Assembly: GCF_900188165.1 (NCBI RefSeq)
Contig: NZ_FZOS01000012.1
Coordinates: 1-64,000 of the forward strand
Reading direction: 5' to 3'
DNA length: 64,000 nt
From: Edaphosphingomonas laterariae
Lineage (GTDB): Bacteria; Pseudomonadota; Alphaproteobacteria; Sphingomonadales; Sphingomonadaceae
In this document: positions 1-9,000 of the stretch, piece by piece
How positions within the stretch are numbered: position 1 is the first letter of the stretch
How the letters are laid out: every line of letters starts with the position of its first letter
Program-made: the position numbers and the translations under genes
Notes under the pieces: generated by a model
What the model was told of the DNA's origin: nothing
The model's input: only the letters and a program-made list of their open reading frames with translations
The model's database searches: none

Positions 1-92
1 CTTGGCAGAAAGGCTTCAAGGTGGACGACTTTTACGCCGCCCGCAGCAGGGCTATCCCGCCGCTACCGTGGTCGAATATTGCTCCGCCGTTC

Positions 93-491
93 TCAATTGA
101 AGCCGCTGCCCTTGCTTGTGCCATCCCAGATCACGAGACCGGCGCCTGCGAGGAGCGACATTTCGCGGTCTTTCGCGCTATGCCACTCGCGTGTGCCCGG
201 ACGCGCATCGGACTTTACGCGCGTGACCGGCCAGCCTCCGATATTGTTCCGGGGCGTGGATCCGGTGCAGAACACGGTCACCGCGTCGACGTTCCAATCC
301 GAAAGATAGAGCTGCACGGCCGTATCGACGCCGCGGGCATCGCCGACCAGCACCGGGACGCCGTCGTCGACAATCTTGCCGAGGCGAGCCTTCACTGCCT
401 GGGGAAGTTGCCGGATGGAAAGCGAGCCGGATACGAAAATCGGCTCTGCGTGCCGACGACGGTCGGGCGCGATCATGTGAACGGCGGTCAT
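93..491 (-). CDS. SLOG-superfamily (LOG/DprA-like) nucleotide-binding protein
   Basis: 132-residue protein. The sequence shows an N-terminal strand followed by GSLSIRQL, then VLVGDARGVDTA at about residues 47-58, and later a PRNN motif and DREMSLLAGAGLVIWDG. This order (GS..., GDA.G.D, RNN, GL..WDG.SKG) fits SLOG-fold proteins that bind nucleotide-type ligands; many are linked to defence or stress sensing. That role is family knowledge, and the ligand here is unknown. The protein stops just after the WDGTSKG motif, where relatives, as I remember them, continue for some tens of residues, so the C-terminus may be shortened. It is divergent from the MucR-like gene, with about 225 bp between the two starts. 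Confidence 0.72.
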   Translation of the reverse strand: MTAVHMIAPDRRRHAEPIFVSGSLSIRQLPQAVKARLGKIVDDGVPVLVGDARGVDTAVQLYLSDWNVDAVTVFCTGSTPRNNIGGWPVTRVKSDARPGTREWHSAKDREMSLLAGAGLVIWDGTSKGSGFN

Positions 492-716
492 GGCTATAGC
501 CTCCCTATTGGATCACCATCAACCACCCCCTTCTCTCCTCCGGCCCGTCGCGGCGACGGCGGTCGGCCATTTTCGGATGCGTAGCCCGTCCGGCGGCAAG
601 CCGGGTCACTGGCCCGGCAAGTGGGGCGCATGGAAGCTCTGGCCGTGCCCGCAACGACTTGCTATCGGGTGTCCGTCTTCGCAGCCGCATTATTCCTCAC
701 GACAAGGAAGAACGAC

Positions 717-1214
717 ATGACAGAGAAGGTCGATACGGCAGAAATACTCATAACGCTTACCGCCGATATCGTGGCCGCGCATGTCTCGAACAACAGCGTC
801 GCCGTTGGTGACTTACCCGTGTTGATCCAGAATATTCACGGTGCGCTGAACAGTCTTCGGGAGCCGGCAGTGCTGCCGGACATCAAACCTGAACCGGCGG
901 TTTCGATCCGTGCTTCGGTCAAGCCCGATTACATCGTATGTCTCGAAGACGGCAAGAAGTTGAAGATGCTCAAGCGGCATCTGATGACACACTATCAGAT
1001 GAGCCCTGCCGACTATCGGACCAAGTGGAATTTGCCTTCCGATTACCCGATGGTTGCTCCCAATTACGCCGAACAGCGCCGGTCGCTCGCCAAGAAAATC
1101 GGGCTTGGTCGTAAGCCAAGGACGGTGGAAACCGCTCCGGCCCCTAAGGCGAAGAAAACGCCGACAACCCGGCGACCGCGCAAGAAGCCGACCGAGGCAG
1201 AGCAGTCAGCATAG
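717..1214 (+). CDS. mucR: MucR/Ros family transcriptional regulator
   Basis: 165 residues. An AAGGAAG ribosome-binding site lies just before the chosen ATG; the longer frame upstream looks non-coding. Residues about 75-140 carry the prokaryotic zinc-finger core CLEDGKKLKMLKRHLMTHY, followed by the family's SPADYRTKWNLPSDYPMVAP. The second zinc position is Asp rather than Cys, a variant known in alphaproteobacterial MucR proteins. The tail is Lys/Arg/Pro rich and probably binds DNA non-specifically. MucR/Ros proteins are H-NS-like silencers of AT-rich promoters. A plasmid copy may silence the element's own genes or alter host expression; this last point is inference. Confidence 0.93.
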   Translation: MTEKVDTAEILITLTADIVAAHVSNNSVAVGDLPVLIQNIHGALNSLREPAVLPDIKPEPAVSIRASVKPDYIVCLEDGKKLKMLKRHLMTHYQMSPADYRTKWNLPSDYPMVAPNYAEQRRSLAKKIGLGRKPRTVETAPAPKAKKTPTTRRPRKKPTEAEQSA

Positions 1215-1310
1215 CATGAAGCCGCAGGGCGCCGCTCTTCGCGCCCCGGTGGTGACGACGCCTCGGATAGGTCAGCGCCTGGGAGGCGCCTTCGAAGTTG
1301 AAACGGGACT

Positions 1311-1898
1311 CTATAGCTCAATCAATTCGTAGCCTCTCGGCTTCAGTATCTTCCGGGTCCAGTCCTTGCCGATCGGCAGGTTTTCGCTGACCAGGTCAAT
1401 CGCGGAATCGGCGCGTTCGAACAATGCGACACAAAGCTGATCGGTATCGAAGCGTGAACGGTACTGGATGCCGTCAAGCGCGGTGTCAGCGTAGACGAAC
1501 GCGGAGATCGTCTGCGTCGTGGCATAGGCATCCCGATGGATTGCGGGATCGAAGTCCGCCGAAACGCCCGCGGCCGTCGTTTGGAACCAGGCGAGGCCAG
1601 GGCCATGCAGCTTTGCGAGGCGGAGCGTTCGCGTGGTGACGAAGGCGGCGGCGCGCTTCTGCTGGACGCGGTCCCATAGGACGTCCCGGTCGCCTGGTGT
1701 CCGCAGCAGGCTCTCGGTAAATGGACCGGTCAAGCTCTTGCCGAGATAGAGGACGCCGTAGCGCCCTTGAGGGTCGTCCCAGCGCCATGTCGCGTCCTTG
1801 CGCCCATACCAGCGCGCGGGAACGGATGCGCCGTGCACGCGGTGGAGCGTTTGCCCGGCGGCGATGGTCGCCACCGGCATAGTAGCGCGAGCGACCAT
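1311..1898 (-). CDS. RES domain toxin of a RES-Xre toxin-antitoxin pair
   Basis: 195 residues. The RES fold signature is visible: HRVHGASVPARWYG near residue 18, then YGVLYLGKSLTGPFTESLLR with the conserved Glu around residue 62, and a C-terminal QYRSRFDTDQLCVALFE segment. RES toxins are NAD+-degrading or ADP-ribosyltransferase-related enzymes that arrest growth. The gene lies two bases downstream of the antitoxin gene, an arrangement typical of co-translated pairs with the antitoxin first. Length matches the family (about 150-230 residues), so it looks intact. Confidence 0.88.
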   Translation of the reverse strand: MVARATMPVATIAAGQTLHRVHGASVPARWYGRKDATWRWDDPQGRYGVLYLGKSLTGPFTESLLRTPGDRDVLWDRVQQKRAAAFVTTRTLRLAKLHGPGLAWFQTTAAGVSADFDPAIHRDAYATTQTISAFVYADTALDGIQYRSRFDTDQLCVALFERADSAIDLVSENLPIGKDWTRKILKPRGYELIEL

Positions 1899-1900
1899 CG

Positions 1901-2482
1901 TCAGTCGTCGAGCGTACCGGCGAAGCGTATGACGCGATCGACGTCCGCCTCATTGCCCTTGATCAGGTCGATCGGCCGCGCGTCGCCCAGACCTCCATCG
2001 CCGCTCACCAGATATTGCAGCACGGCCCATCCGCCGGCGCCGGGCGCGGCGGCAAGAATGCGCGACATTGCAGGACGGATGGTGTCGCCGTCGAACTGGA
2101 ATGCCGGAAACAGCTTGGCGCCATTGTCTTCGACCATCAGCAGGCGGCGATCGCGGGCGGCCTTGTAGACGGCTTGCACGGTCTTGTGGCCGAGAAGCTT
2201 GCGCACCGCCTCGGCGTCGAACGCGCCGCCCGCTTCGTCGATCAGCCGGCGCTTGAAGGCGATTGCCCGTGTGATGTCCTCCGCTTTGTCGGGATCATCG
2301 GTTTCGACCGATGGGATTCCGCGCGCGATATTGAAGACGAGCGCCGCAACATCGACGCTGCCGATCGCGGCCGCCTTGGCGGCGGGCGGCATCATCTTGA
2401 TGATGCGGTCGGCGCTCGCCATTATCCGGTCGCGCAGGATGCTATCGACATCGACGGTTGCGGTGCTGGCGGGACGGGACAT
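1901..2482 (-). CDS. Antitoxin of the RES toxin (MbcA/ParS-Xre-like)
   Basis: 193 residues. An AGGAG site sits 7 bases before the ATG. The C-terminal half has the pattern of toxin-binding Xre/ParS antitoxins: a short HTH (VRKLLGHKTVQAVYKAARD, about 113-131), a LFPAFQFDG strand, an AILAAAPGAGGW-like helix region and a LGDARPIDLIKG stretch. Such antitoxins neutralise RES toxins and usually autorepress the operon. The N-terminal 100 residues are alpha-helical and longer than in the shortest relatives. The function rests on the C-terminal pattern plus adjacency to the RES gene. Confidence 0.8.
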   Translation of the reverse strand: MSRPASTATVDVDSILRDRIMASADRIIKMMPPAAKAAAIGSVDVAALVFNIARGIPSVETDDPDKAEDITRAIAFKRRLIDEAGGAFDAEAVRKLLGHKTVQAVYKAARDRRLLMVEDNGAKLFPAFQFDGDTIRPAMSRILAAAPGAGGWAVLQYLVSGDGGLGDARPIDLIKGNEADVDRVIRFAGTLDD

Positions 2483-2540
2483 GGGGGCACTCCTAGTTTA
2501 ATGAGTTACATTTAGCGGATTATCGCGACCAATTCAACCA
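2483..2540 (-). promoter_or_regulatory. Candidate promoter of the RES-Xre operon
   Basis: Read on the minus strand, TTGAAT is followed 17 bases later by TAAATG and then by an AT-rich stretch ending in the AGGAG ribosome-binding site of the antitoxin gene. The segment is markedly more AT-rich than its surroundings. The match to sigma70 consensus is only moderate, and autoregulation is inferred from the family. Confidence 0.35.
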
Positions 2541-2580
2541 GCATTCTGTCTGACGCTTCACTTTGGTGCGGAGCGGTCGG

Positions 2581-3696
2581 TCAAGCGGTCCCCAGCAAAT
2601 CGGCCGCCCACTCGGCGATCCAGGCGTCGGTAATTTGATCGTGGGAAATTTCGCCGTCCATCACGAGCGCCCGAATCTCCTCTCGCGCGGCGGCAACGGC
2701 GGCTTCCCAGCCTGTCGGAAGGGGTTCCGCAGGCAACGGCAGCGGCAATGACGATTGAAACCCGTTCCGAGGACGCGCGAGCCGGGCATATTGCCGTTCG
2801 GTCCAGCGTTCCATGTGGTCGGCGACGAAGTGGTTGGTCTTGGCGTGTCCGTCGAACAGCGCGGACATACGCGCCGCATAGGAGAATGCGCTGCTGTCGA
2901 CCGTGATCTTGCGATGTTCGAAAGCGCGCAAATGACTAAGAGCCGGGCCTTTGATCCCGAAACCGTGGAGCGGGTGCGTGGAATCGAGATGGCGGTCGAG
3001 TGTTTCGAACACGGCGAGAAGGCCATCCTCCCCGTGCACGGCGCGCCGACAGGTCGATCCGATCGCAACCGTTTGTCCCGGACGCAGGATATGGGCGATG
3101 CCATCGAGACAGCGCACATAATCGCCTGGTCGGCGGCCTTGCAAAACTGGCATGAAATTCGAGACGATACCGGCGTCGAGTGCGCGGGCATGGCATTCGA
3201 TGTTGAGGCGAACAGTGCGCGCGATCCGATCGAGCACTTCTTCACGGTCGCGCGCGATCTCGGGTTCGACGCAATGATCGAGGCTTGCCCAGAGCCGCCA
3301 GGGGTAGGCGGCCGCCAGCCCTTCGACATAATCCTCGACGGTCCATGGGAGGCCTCGATATCTTGATGCGAGGACGAATCCGGCGGAATCGAGCATGATC
3401 GAAGCGAGGCCATGGGCGTTGGCAAGCTGCCTCAACCGCCAACCGGCCCATTCACGCCCGCCGTCACATTGCCGCCAGCGTGACAGGCTGTTCGCGGAGA
3501 TGAGGACGGGAAGCTGCAACGCGCGCGCGCGGGCGAGCAAGGGCCCCTCCGACAGGCCGGGAAGGCCGACGATGATCTCGATGGGGGTGCCCGCGGCCAA
3601 CCGAGGGGCAACGTTCGAAGAGTACACCGGTGATCGGTCCGCCTGGGACAAGCCGGCGGGCGGCTGCTGGAAGCGAGAGGGGATGTCATAGGGCAT
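2581..3696 (-). CDS. DpdA-like / TGT-fold transglycosylase-like protein
   Basis: 371 residues. Motifs resemble queuine tRNA-ribosyltransferase-like TIM barrels, in particular the DNA-modifying DpdA branch: IMLDSAGFVL near residue 100 (first catalytic Asp position), LWASLDHCVEPEIARDR near 135, PVLQGRRPGDY near 185, VAIGSTCRRA near 210, HGFGIKGPA near 245 and TVDSSAF near 265 (second Asp position). I see no C-terminal Cys-His zinc cluster of the tRNA enzymes. DpdA exchanges DNA guanine for a 7-deazaguanine base. Whether this orphan acts on DNA or RNA is inference, since no preQ0 synthesis or dpd partner gene is visible. It sits between the RES-Xre pair and an HTH protein. Confidence 0.75.
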   Translation of the reverse strand: MPYDIPSRFQQPPAGLSQADRSPVYSSNVAPRLAAGTPIEIIVGLPGLSEGPLLARARALQLPVLISANSLSRWRQCDGGREWAGWRLRQLANAHGLASIMLDSAGFVLASRYRGLPWTVEDYVEGLAAAYPWRLWASLDHCVEPEIARDREEVLDRIARTVRLNIECHARALDAGIVSNFMPVLQGRRPGDYVRCLDGIAHILRPGQTVAIGSTCRRAVHGEDGLLAVFETLDRHLDSTHPLHGFGIKGPALSHLRAFEHRKITVDSSAFSYAARMSALFDGHAKTNHFVADHMERWTERQYARLARPRNGFQSSLPLPLPAEPLPTGWEAAVAAAREEIRALVMDGEISHDQITDAWIAEWAADLLGTA

Positions 3697-3859
3697 GAGG
3701 CCAGTTCCTGCCGTCCGGGCGCATCAGCACGCCCGCCTCAAACCCTCCCTCTCCTCTTCGGTCAGGCCGTCGCCGCCAGAGGCTGGGCGACCGGCGGTTG
3801 CCCGGGATCGATCATGCCAGGAGATTCCGGCCGCCCCAGCGCGCCGGTGCCGCGCGCGA

Positions 3860-5080
3860 TCACGCGTCGACGGCTTGTGCGGGAAGCCGCGGCTCGAGAT
3901 GGTTGCGAACGAAGCCGCGTGTGATGCGCAGTTCGCCGGACGCGACCTTGGCAAGCTGCTCCTCGAAAGTAAGCTTGTGCGTCGCGGCCGCTTCTCGTGC
4001 TATCCTTGCCTCCTCTCGCCGCGTGTCCTGCCAATGTGCTTTCGCCTCAGCGAACCCCATACAGCCGAGGAGGCGCCGGAACGCGTAGATCTCCTGAGGC
4101 GAAGCCGGAGGCCAGCAGGAATTGCGCATGGGCGCGTGGCGAACCCGGCCAGGACGCCTTGGAGGCGGCAGGGCCCGGCCTTCGCCCGCCAGTTCGGCGG
4201 CGAAGGCGTCACGAAGCCGATAGGCTGTCGAGGCGCCAATCGCGAGTTCGCGCGCGGCTCGCTGGACGGGCACCCGATCGAGGAGCATCGCGCGCAGAAG
4301 GTCTTTCTGTTCATCGGTTACGAAACGCGCGCTTTCAGCATGCACATGACGGACCCCGCAGCTATCGCATCCAGGAAGCGACTCCCCTTTGCGGCGCAGA
4401 CTTCGGATAAGGCGGCCCCTGATCCTGGTGCAGCTCGTCTTCGACACGCCGGTGCGCTCGGCGATCTTCTGTGTGCCGAGCCCCTGCAGGAACAGCTCCT
4501 CGACCTGCCTGCGCTTTGCCGGCGACAGTTTGACGCCGCTGTAAGCCTCGCCGCCGCCCGGCGGGGGCAGCGCGGCCTTGCCGCGTGCGAGCAGTTCACG
4601 ATTATATCGCCGGCGCTGCTCGGAAACGCAGGCGGCCGAGACGCCAAGACGCAACTGAATGTCGATGCCCTTGTAACCCTTCTTCAACGCATAGCGCAGT
4701 CGCTCGATACCCTCAGCCGTCAGGCGCCCATGCTGATCGCGCTCTGCCGGACGGTATCCGCGCCGGACACAAAGGGCGATCGTCACCGCGTTGCAGGCGC
4801 TGGCTTCGCAGATACCGAAATGTGTGCCGATCGCGCTGAACGACCAGTTCTCGACCTCACGCAGCCGGATGGCTTCGTCGAGGTTCTCACCGCCAAGGCG
4901 CGGCCTCGGCGCGGGATTTCTATGGGCTGTCTTCAGGCCGAGCTTGTGAGCCTTGACCTGCAAGGCATGGACGCTTCGGCCCGGAAGCCGCTGCGCGACG
5001 CTGTGTCCTTCGGCAGGATAACAGGCACGCAGCGTAACGATTTCCTGCGCCGTCCATGGCGCGGATCTTGGGATGGTCAT
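3860..5080 (-). CDS. Multi-helix-turn-helix DNA-binding protein, unknown role
   Basis: 406 residues with the start chosen at MTIPRSAPWT, where a GGAG lies upstream; the longer open frame is not supported. It begins with a Myb/SANT-like module (APWTAQEIVTLRACYPAEG, then SVAQRLPGRSVHALQVKAHKLGL). It then repeats HTH-like blocks: IRLREVENWSFSAIGTHFG, LRYALKKGYKGIDIQLRLGV, VEELFLQGLGTQKIAERTGV and LLDRVPVQRAARELAIG. Each has the look of a transposase or resolvase HTH, but no catalytic domain follows. A plausible role is a plasmid-borne regulator or nucleoid-type protein. The 3' neighbour is the TGT-like gene, about 160 bp away. Confidence 0.72.
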   Translation of the reverse strand: MTIPRSAPWTAQEIVTLRACYPAEGHSVAQRLPGRSVHALQVKAHKLGLKTAHRNPAPRPRLGGENLDEAIRLREVENWSFSAIGTHFGICEASACNAVTIALCVRRGYRPAERDQHGRLTAEGIERLRYALKKGYKGIDIQLRLGVSAACVSEQRRRYNRELLARGKAALPPPGGGEAYSGVKLSPAKRRQVEELFLQGLGTQKIAERTGVSKTSCTRIRGRLIRSLRRKGESLPGCDSCGVRHVHAESARFVTDEQKDLLRAMLLDRVPVQRAARELAIGASTAYRLRDAFAAELAGEGRALPPPRRPGRVRHAPMRNSCWPPASPQEIYAFRRLLGCMGFAEAKAHWQDTRREEARIAREAAATHKLTFEEQLAKVASGELRITRGFVRNHLEPRLPAQAVDA

Positions 5081-5371
5081 GGGAAGGACTCCGGTGCTAG
5101 GAGCGCCTGCCCTGGAGCAACCGCGGTCGTGATGGTCTGCGGTCCATTTGAACAGGCCTCGCCTGCTCTCTCCCCTCTCCCCTTCCCATGCGCCGAAGAC
5201 CAGGCGCGTGAACCTGTGTGTCAATATGCTCCGCAGTCGCCAGGACGACTGGAGCCTATTGATGATACCGCGCTCGGCGCCGTCCGTTGGGGGTGGCTGC
5301 ATAATGTTTCATGCCGACAAACCGCAGCATTGACAGCAGACAGCACGGGCGCTTCGTGCGCGCCGCTCATC

Positions 5372-5668
5372 TCAAAGTAGGTTCAAGGCCCGGTCGATGT
5401 CCTGTCCTGGTCCAAGGATTCGGACGACACCTATCCGATCGCCTGCGACACGATAGAGTAAAGCATAGCCGCGATAGGACCTGCGTCTGATACCGTATCG
5501 TTCGTAACGCGGAACCAGCGGAAAGCCCTGTGGCATCTCGGCAAGGCCCTGTGCGGCGCTCTCGAGCTCTGCGATGAAGGAGACTGCGCGCAAGGGATTA
5601 TCCTGCGCGATGTAGCGGCCGATCGCGCGTAGATCGCGCTGGGCGGCCGACGCCAGTATGACAATCAT
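5372..5668 (-). CDS. parE: RelE/ParE family toxin
   Basis: 98 residues, the normal ParE length. It shows SAAQRDLRAIGRYIAQDNP at the N-terminus, the Leu/Phe-rich second helix, and the C-terminal strands YGIRRRSYRGYALLYRVAGD and VVRILGPGQDIDRAL, which form the RelE/ParE core. ParE toxins poison DNA gyrase; related RelE toxins cleave mRNA, and sequence alone cannot settle the target. The start overlaps the antitoxin stop by four bases (ATGA), so translation is coupled. Confidence 0.9.
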   Translation of the reverse strand: MIVILASAAQRDLRAIGRYIAQDNPLRAVSFIAELESAAQGLAEMPQGFPLVPRYERYGIRRRSYRGYALLYRVAGDRIGVVRILGPGQDIDRALNLL

Positions 5669-5946
5669 TGAAGCGGGGTCTGGTGGCCTTGAGCTTCGAT
5701 TTCGGAGGTGAGCTCCCGACAGAAGGCCCCGAGCTCACGGCCGCCGCCGCTCTCCAGTTCCTCTACCGCTTCCTCGACTGAAGCATCAAGCGAGCTCAGC
5801 CAGCGCTGTTCATTCTCCGTGTCCGCCTGGTCACGACGGATTAGATCGCGCACATAGTCACTGACACTTGCATAGTGCCCCTTGTCGATGCGCTTCTGGA
5901 CATAATCGCGCATCGGATCGGGCAATGAAACATTCATGGACGCCAT
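5665..5946 (-). CDS. parD: ParD-type ribbon-helix-helix antitoxin
   Basis: 93 residues from MASMNVSLPD. An AGGAG site eight bases upstream supports this ATG over two nearby ones at 5952 and 5937. The MNVSLPDPMRDYVQKRI beta-strand plus helix and YASVSDYVRDLIRRDQ are the CopG/ParD DNA-binding fold. The acidic C-terminus (about residues 50-93) is the toxin-binding tail. It probably represses its own operon. Pairing with the downstream ParE is direct from overlap and family. Confidence 0.9.
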   Translation of the reverse strand: MASMNVSLPDPMRDYVQKRIDKGHYASVSDYVRDLIRRDQADTENEQRWLSSLDASVEEAVEELESGGGRELGAFCRELTSEIEAQGHQTPLQ

Positions 5947-6008
5947 TGACATATCTCCTGAGGTCATAATGGCACAAATTGCCATTGATAGCCAGACCGA
6001 TGTGAGCA

Positions 6009-9000
6009 TCAGGCAGCAACGGCGGCTTCTTGTGGCACCGGCGTGCCTGCGCCGTCCAAAAGCGGGGGCAGCGGCGCGTCACCGTCATTGTCCGCGTTGA
6101 ACTCGCCCTTGGTGCTCGCCAGCTCGGCCTCGAGCTCGGCGAGTTCGTTGAGTTTTTCGTCGAGCAGGGCGGCGTCGGGAAATGCTTGCCCCAAGCGAGC
6201 CTCGAAGGCGGGAAGACGCCGTTCGTTGGCTTCGAGACTGGCCCTGACGACGGCGAGATCCGTGTCGAGATCGCGGATGGAGGACTCGATCCGGCCGATC
6301 ACCGTGCTCGGCCGCGTCTTCTCGGTCACCTCGAAGTCGGCGTGCTCGCCGTGATGCTGCATCGCGATCACGGTGCAGAGGTAGCGCCGTCCATCGGGGT
6401 CGAGGGCCTCGTAGCCCGAGAGTTCCAGGCCGATGCCGTTGAAGGTGCCGAGCGTCCAGCGCGCCTCGGCGCGACCTTTCCGCATCCGGTGCGCATATCC
6501 GAGGAGACGTTCGCCGGCAGCCTTGCGATCGGTCATCATCGTGCCGTCGCAATCGAAGAGGATCTCATCCACCTTCGTGGGAACACGATGTGCAAGATCG
6601 GCCTCGAGCCTGGCGATCTGCTTGTGGCAGTCCTCGATCTCGCGCGTCGTTCGCGTGATGGTCCTGCGGATATTATACTGGTCGTCGACATGGGCATCCC
6701 GCAGGCGCAGGAGCCGTGCGACCTCGGCATCGAGCCCGGCCTTCTTCATCAGGCGGTCGTCGCCCGACGCGAGAGCCTTGGCCAGCGCGAACTGATTGAC
6801 GTTGGAGCTGACGTCCTCGATCCGGCGGATCGAGCGGTCGCCCGACATGGCCATGTTGATGAAGCGGGCCTTGCGCTCGAGCATCTGCCAGTTGGTCGCG
6901 TCCATCGAGCCGCTGGTGGCGTAGCCGTAAAGCTCGATCTCGTCATTCTGGTTGCCCTGGCGCTCGATGCGCCCTTCCCGCTGCTCGATATCGGATGGCA
7001 GCCAGGGAACGTCGAGATGATGCAGGGCTTTCAGGCGCTGCTGCGCGTTGACGCCGGTGCCCATGGTCGCGGTCGATCCCAGAACGAACCGCTTGCGCCC
7101 CTGGTTGAGATCGTTGAACAGGCGCTGTTTGGCGCTGTTCTTCTTGTAATGCTGCATGAAGGCGATCTGCTCGGCCGGCACGCCCATCGCGACAAGCCGA
7201 TCGCGGATCCAGACATAGGCGGAGAAGCCGCGCGTTTCGAGCGCGGCCTCGGTGCCGAGATCGGAGAAGATCATCTGCACCGCGCCTGAGAGCGGATACG
7301 GCTTGCCGGTTTCCGGATCGATGTAGCGATAGTCGGCCGTCTCTTCCCAGATACGATAAGCATTCTCGATCAGGAGATTGAGCTTGTTGCCCTCCTCGTT
7401 GCCGACATCCGCGTCGACGAACCGCAGGTCGATCGCCGAGTGGCGGCCATCGGTAATCACCGACAGCAGGATGTCGTCGCCCTTTTGCGGCCGGCCGCCG
7501 CGGGTCTCGATGGCCTGGATGCGTTTGGCGAGCACCCGCTGATAGGCTTTGAACGGCGCGCCGGATTTCGCGACGACGATCTGCCGTTTGCCGCCCCTGA
7601 TGGTGGGGAGCTTGACGTACTGGCGCAGATCATCCTTCAAGACGACGTCGGCGACGGAGCGGTACATCGCCATCAGGTCGGCGACGTTGACGAACTCGCA
7701 GAAGCGGGTGACGGGCTTGTAGCTGCCGCTCGGCTGGAGTTCGAGTTCGGTGCGGGTGTCTCCGAAGGCAGACGCCCAGGCGTCGAATTCGTGCAGGCCC
7801 TTGGCGTGAAGCTCGTCGGGTTGCATGAAGCGCTGCAGCGTATACATCTCGCCCAGCGTGTTGGTGATGGGCGTGCCCGATGACAGGATCAGTTCGCGTC
7901 CGGGATTGGTCCCGGCGAGATAACGGCTCTTCACGAACAGGTCCCAGGCACGCTGCGAGCCGACCGGGTCGACGCCCTTCAGGTCGCCGAGATTGGTGGC
8001 GAAGGTCAGCTTGCGGAACTGCTGGGCCTCGTCGACGACGATCTGGTCGATGCCGATCTCGCCAATATGGACGAGGTCATCCTTGCGGGACTGGAGATTC
8101 TCCAGCCTTTGCTTCAGTCCTTCTTTCAGGCGTTCGACGCGTTTGCGCGACACGCGGTCCTGGCTGTCGATGCCGGTGATCAGCACCTCGTAGCTGTCGA
8201 GCTGGTGCTCGATCAGCTGCTTCTCGAAAGATGACGGCGTGGGCACGAACTTGAACGCATCATGCGTGATGATGATCGCATCCCAATTGCCCGTGGTCGC
8301 GCGCGCCAGGAACCGCTGCCGCTTCTCCTTCACGAAGTTCGTGTCGTCGGCGACCAGGATGCGCGCGGTGGGATAGAGCATCAGGAACTCGCGCGCGATC
8401 TGCGCGAGGCAATGGTTGGGCACCGTGATCATCGGTTTGTTGGCGAGGCCGAGACGCCGCTGCTCCATCACTGCGGCGCAGAGGCTGAAGGTTTTGCCCG
8501 CGCCGACGCTATGGGCCACATAGGTCGAGCCCGACGCGATGATCCGCCAGACGACGCGCTTCTGGTGATCGCGCATGCGGATCGTCGTCGACGCGCCCGG
8601 CAGCTTCAGGTGCTGGCCGCTGAAGCTCCGGGGCACGAGATTGTTGTAGGCATCGTTGTAGATGCGGACCAACCGATCGGCGCGTTCGCTCTCCTGCCAG
8701 ACCCAGGTCTCGAAGGTCGACTTGATCTTCGCCAGCTTCTCTTTGGCCGCTTCGGTGTCGACGACGTTGAGCTCGCGGCGTTCCGAACCGTCGGCGTCGC
8801 GGTGGACGTCGTAGATCTTGGGAATGTGGGAGTTCAGCGCGTCTTCGAGCAGGTCCGCCGCGCTCCGGCGGGCTGTGCCCCAGGTCGAGGAGGAACTGAC
8901 GTGCCCGGCGAACGGGGCCTTGTCGACCGTCCAGCTCGCCAGCTCCACCGTATGGAGGATCCGGGTCTCGACCTCCATGATTTCGAGGATGAACGCCTCG

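Noticed and set aside
3860-5080. A transposase, because of several HTH blocks
   Set aside because: No DDE or serine/tyrosine catalytic motif follows the HTH repeats, and no terminal inverted repeats were seen around the gene.
3695-5380. A 561-residue plus-strand open frame
   Set aside because: It is the antisense of the HTH gene; the composition is low-complexity and the opposite strand has clear domain motifs.
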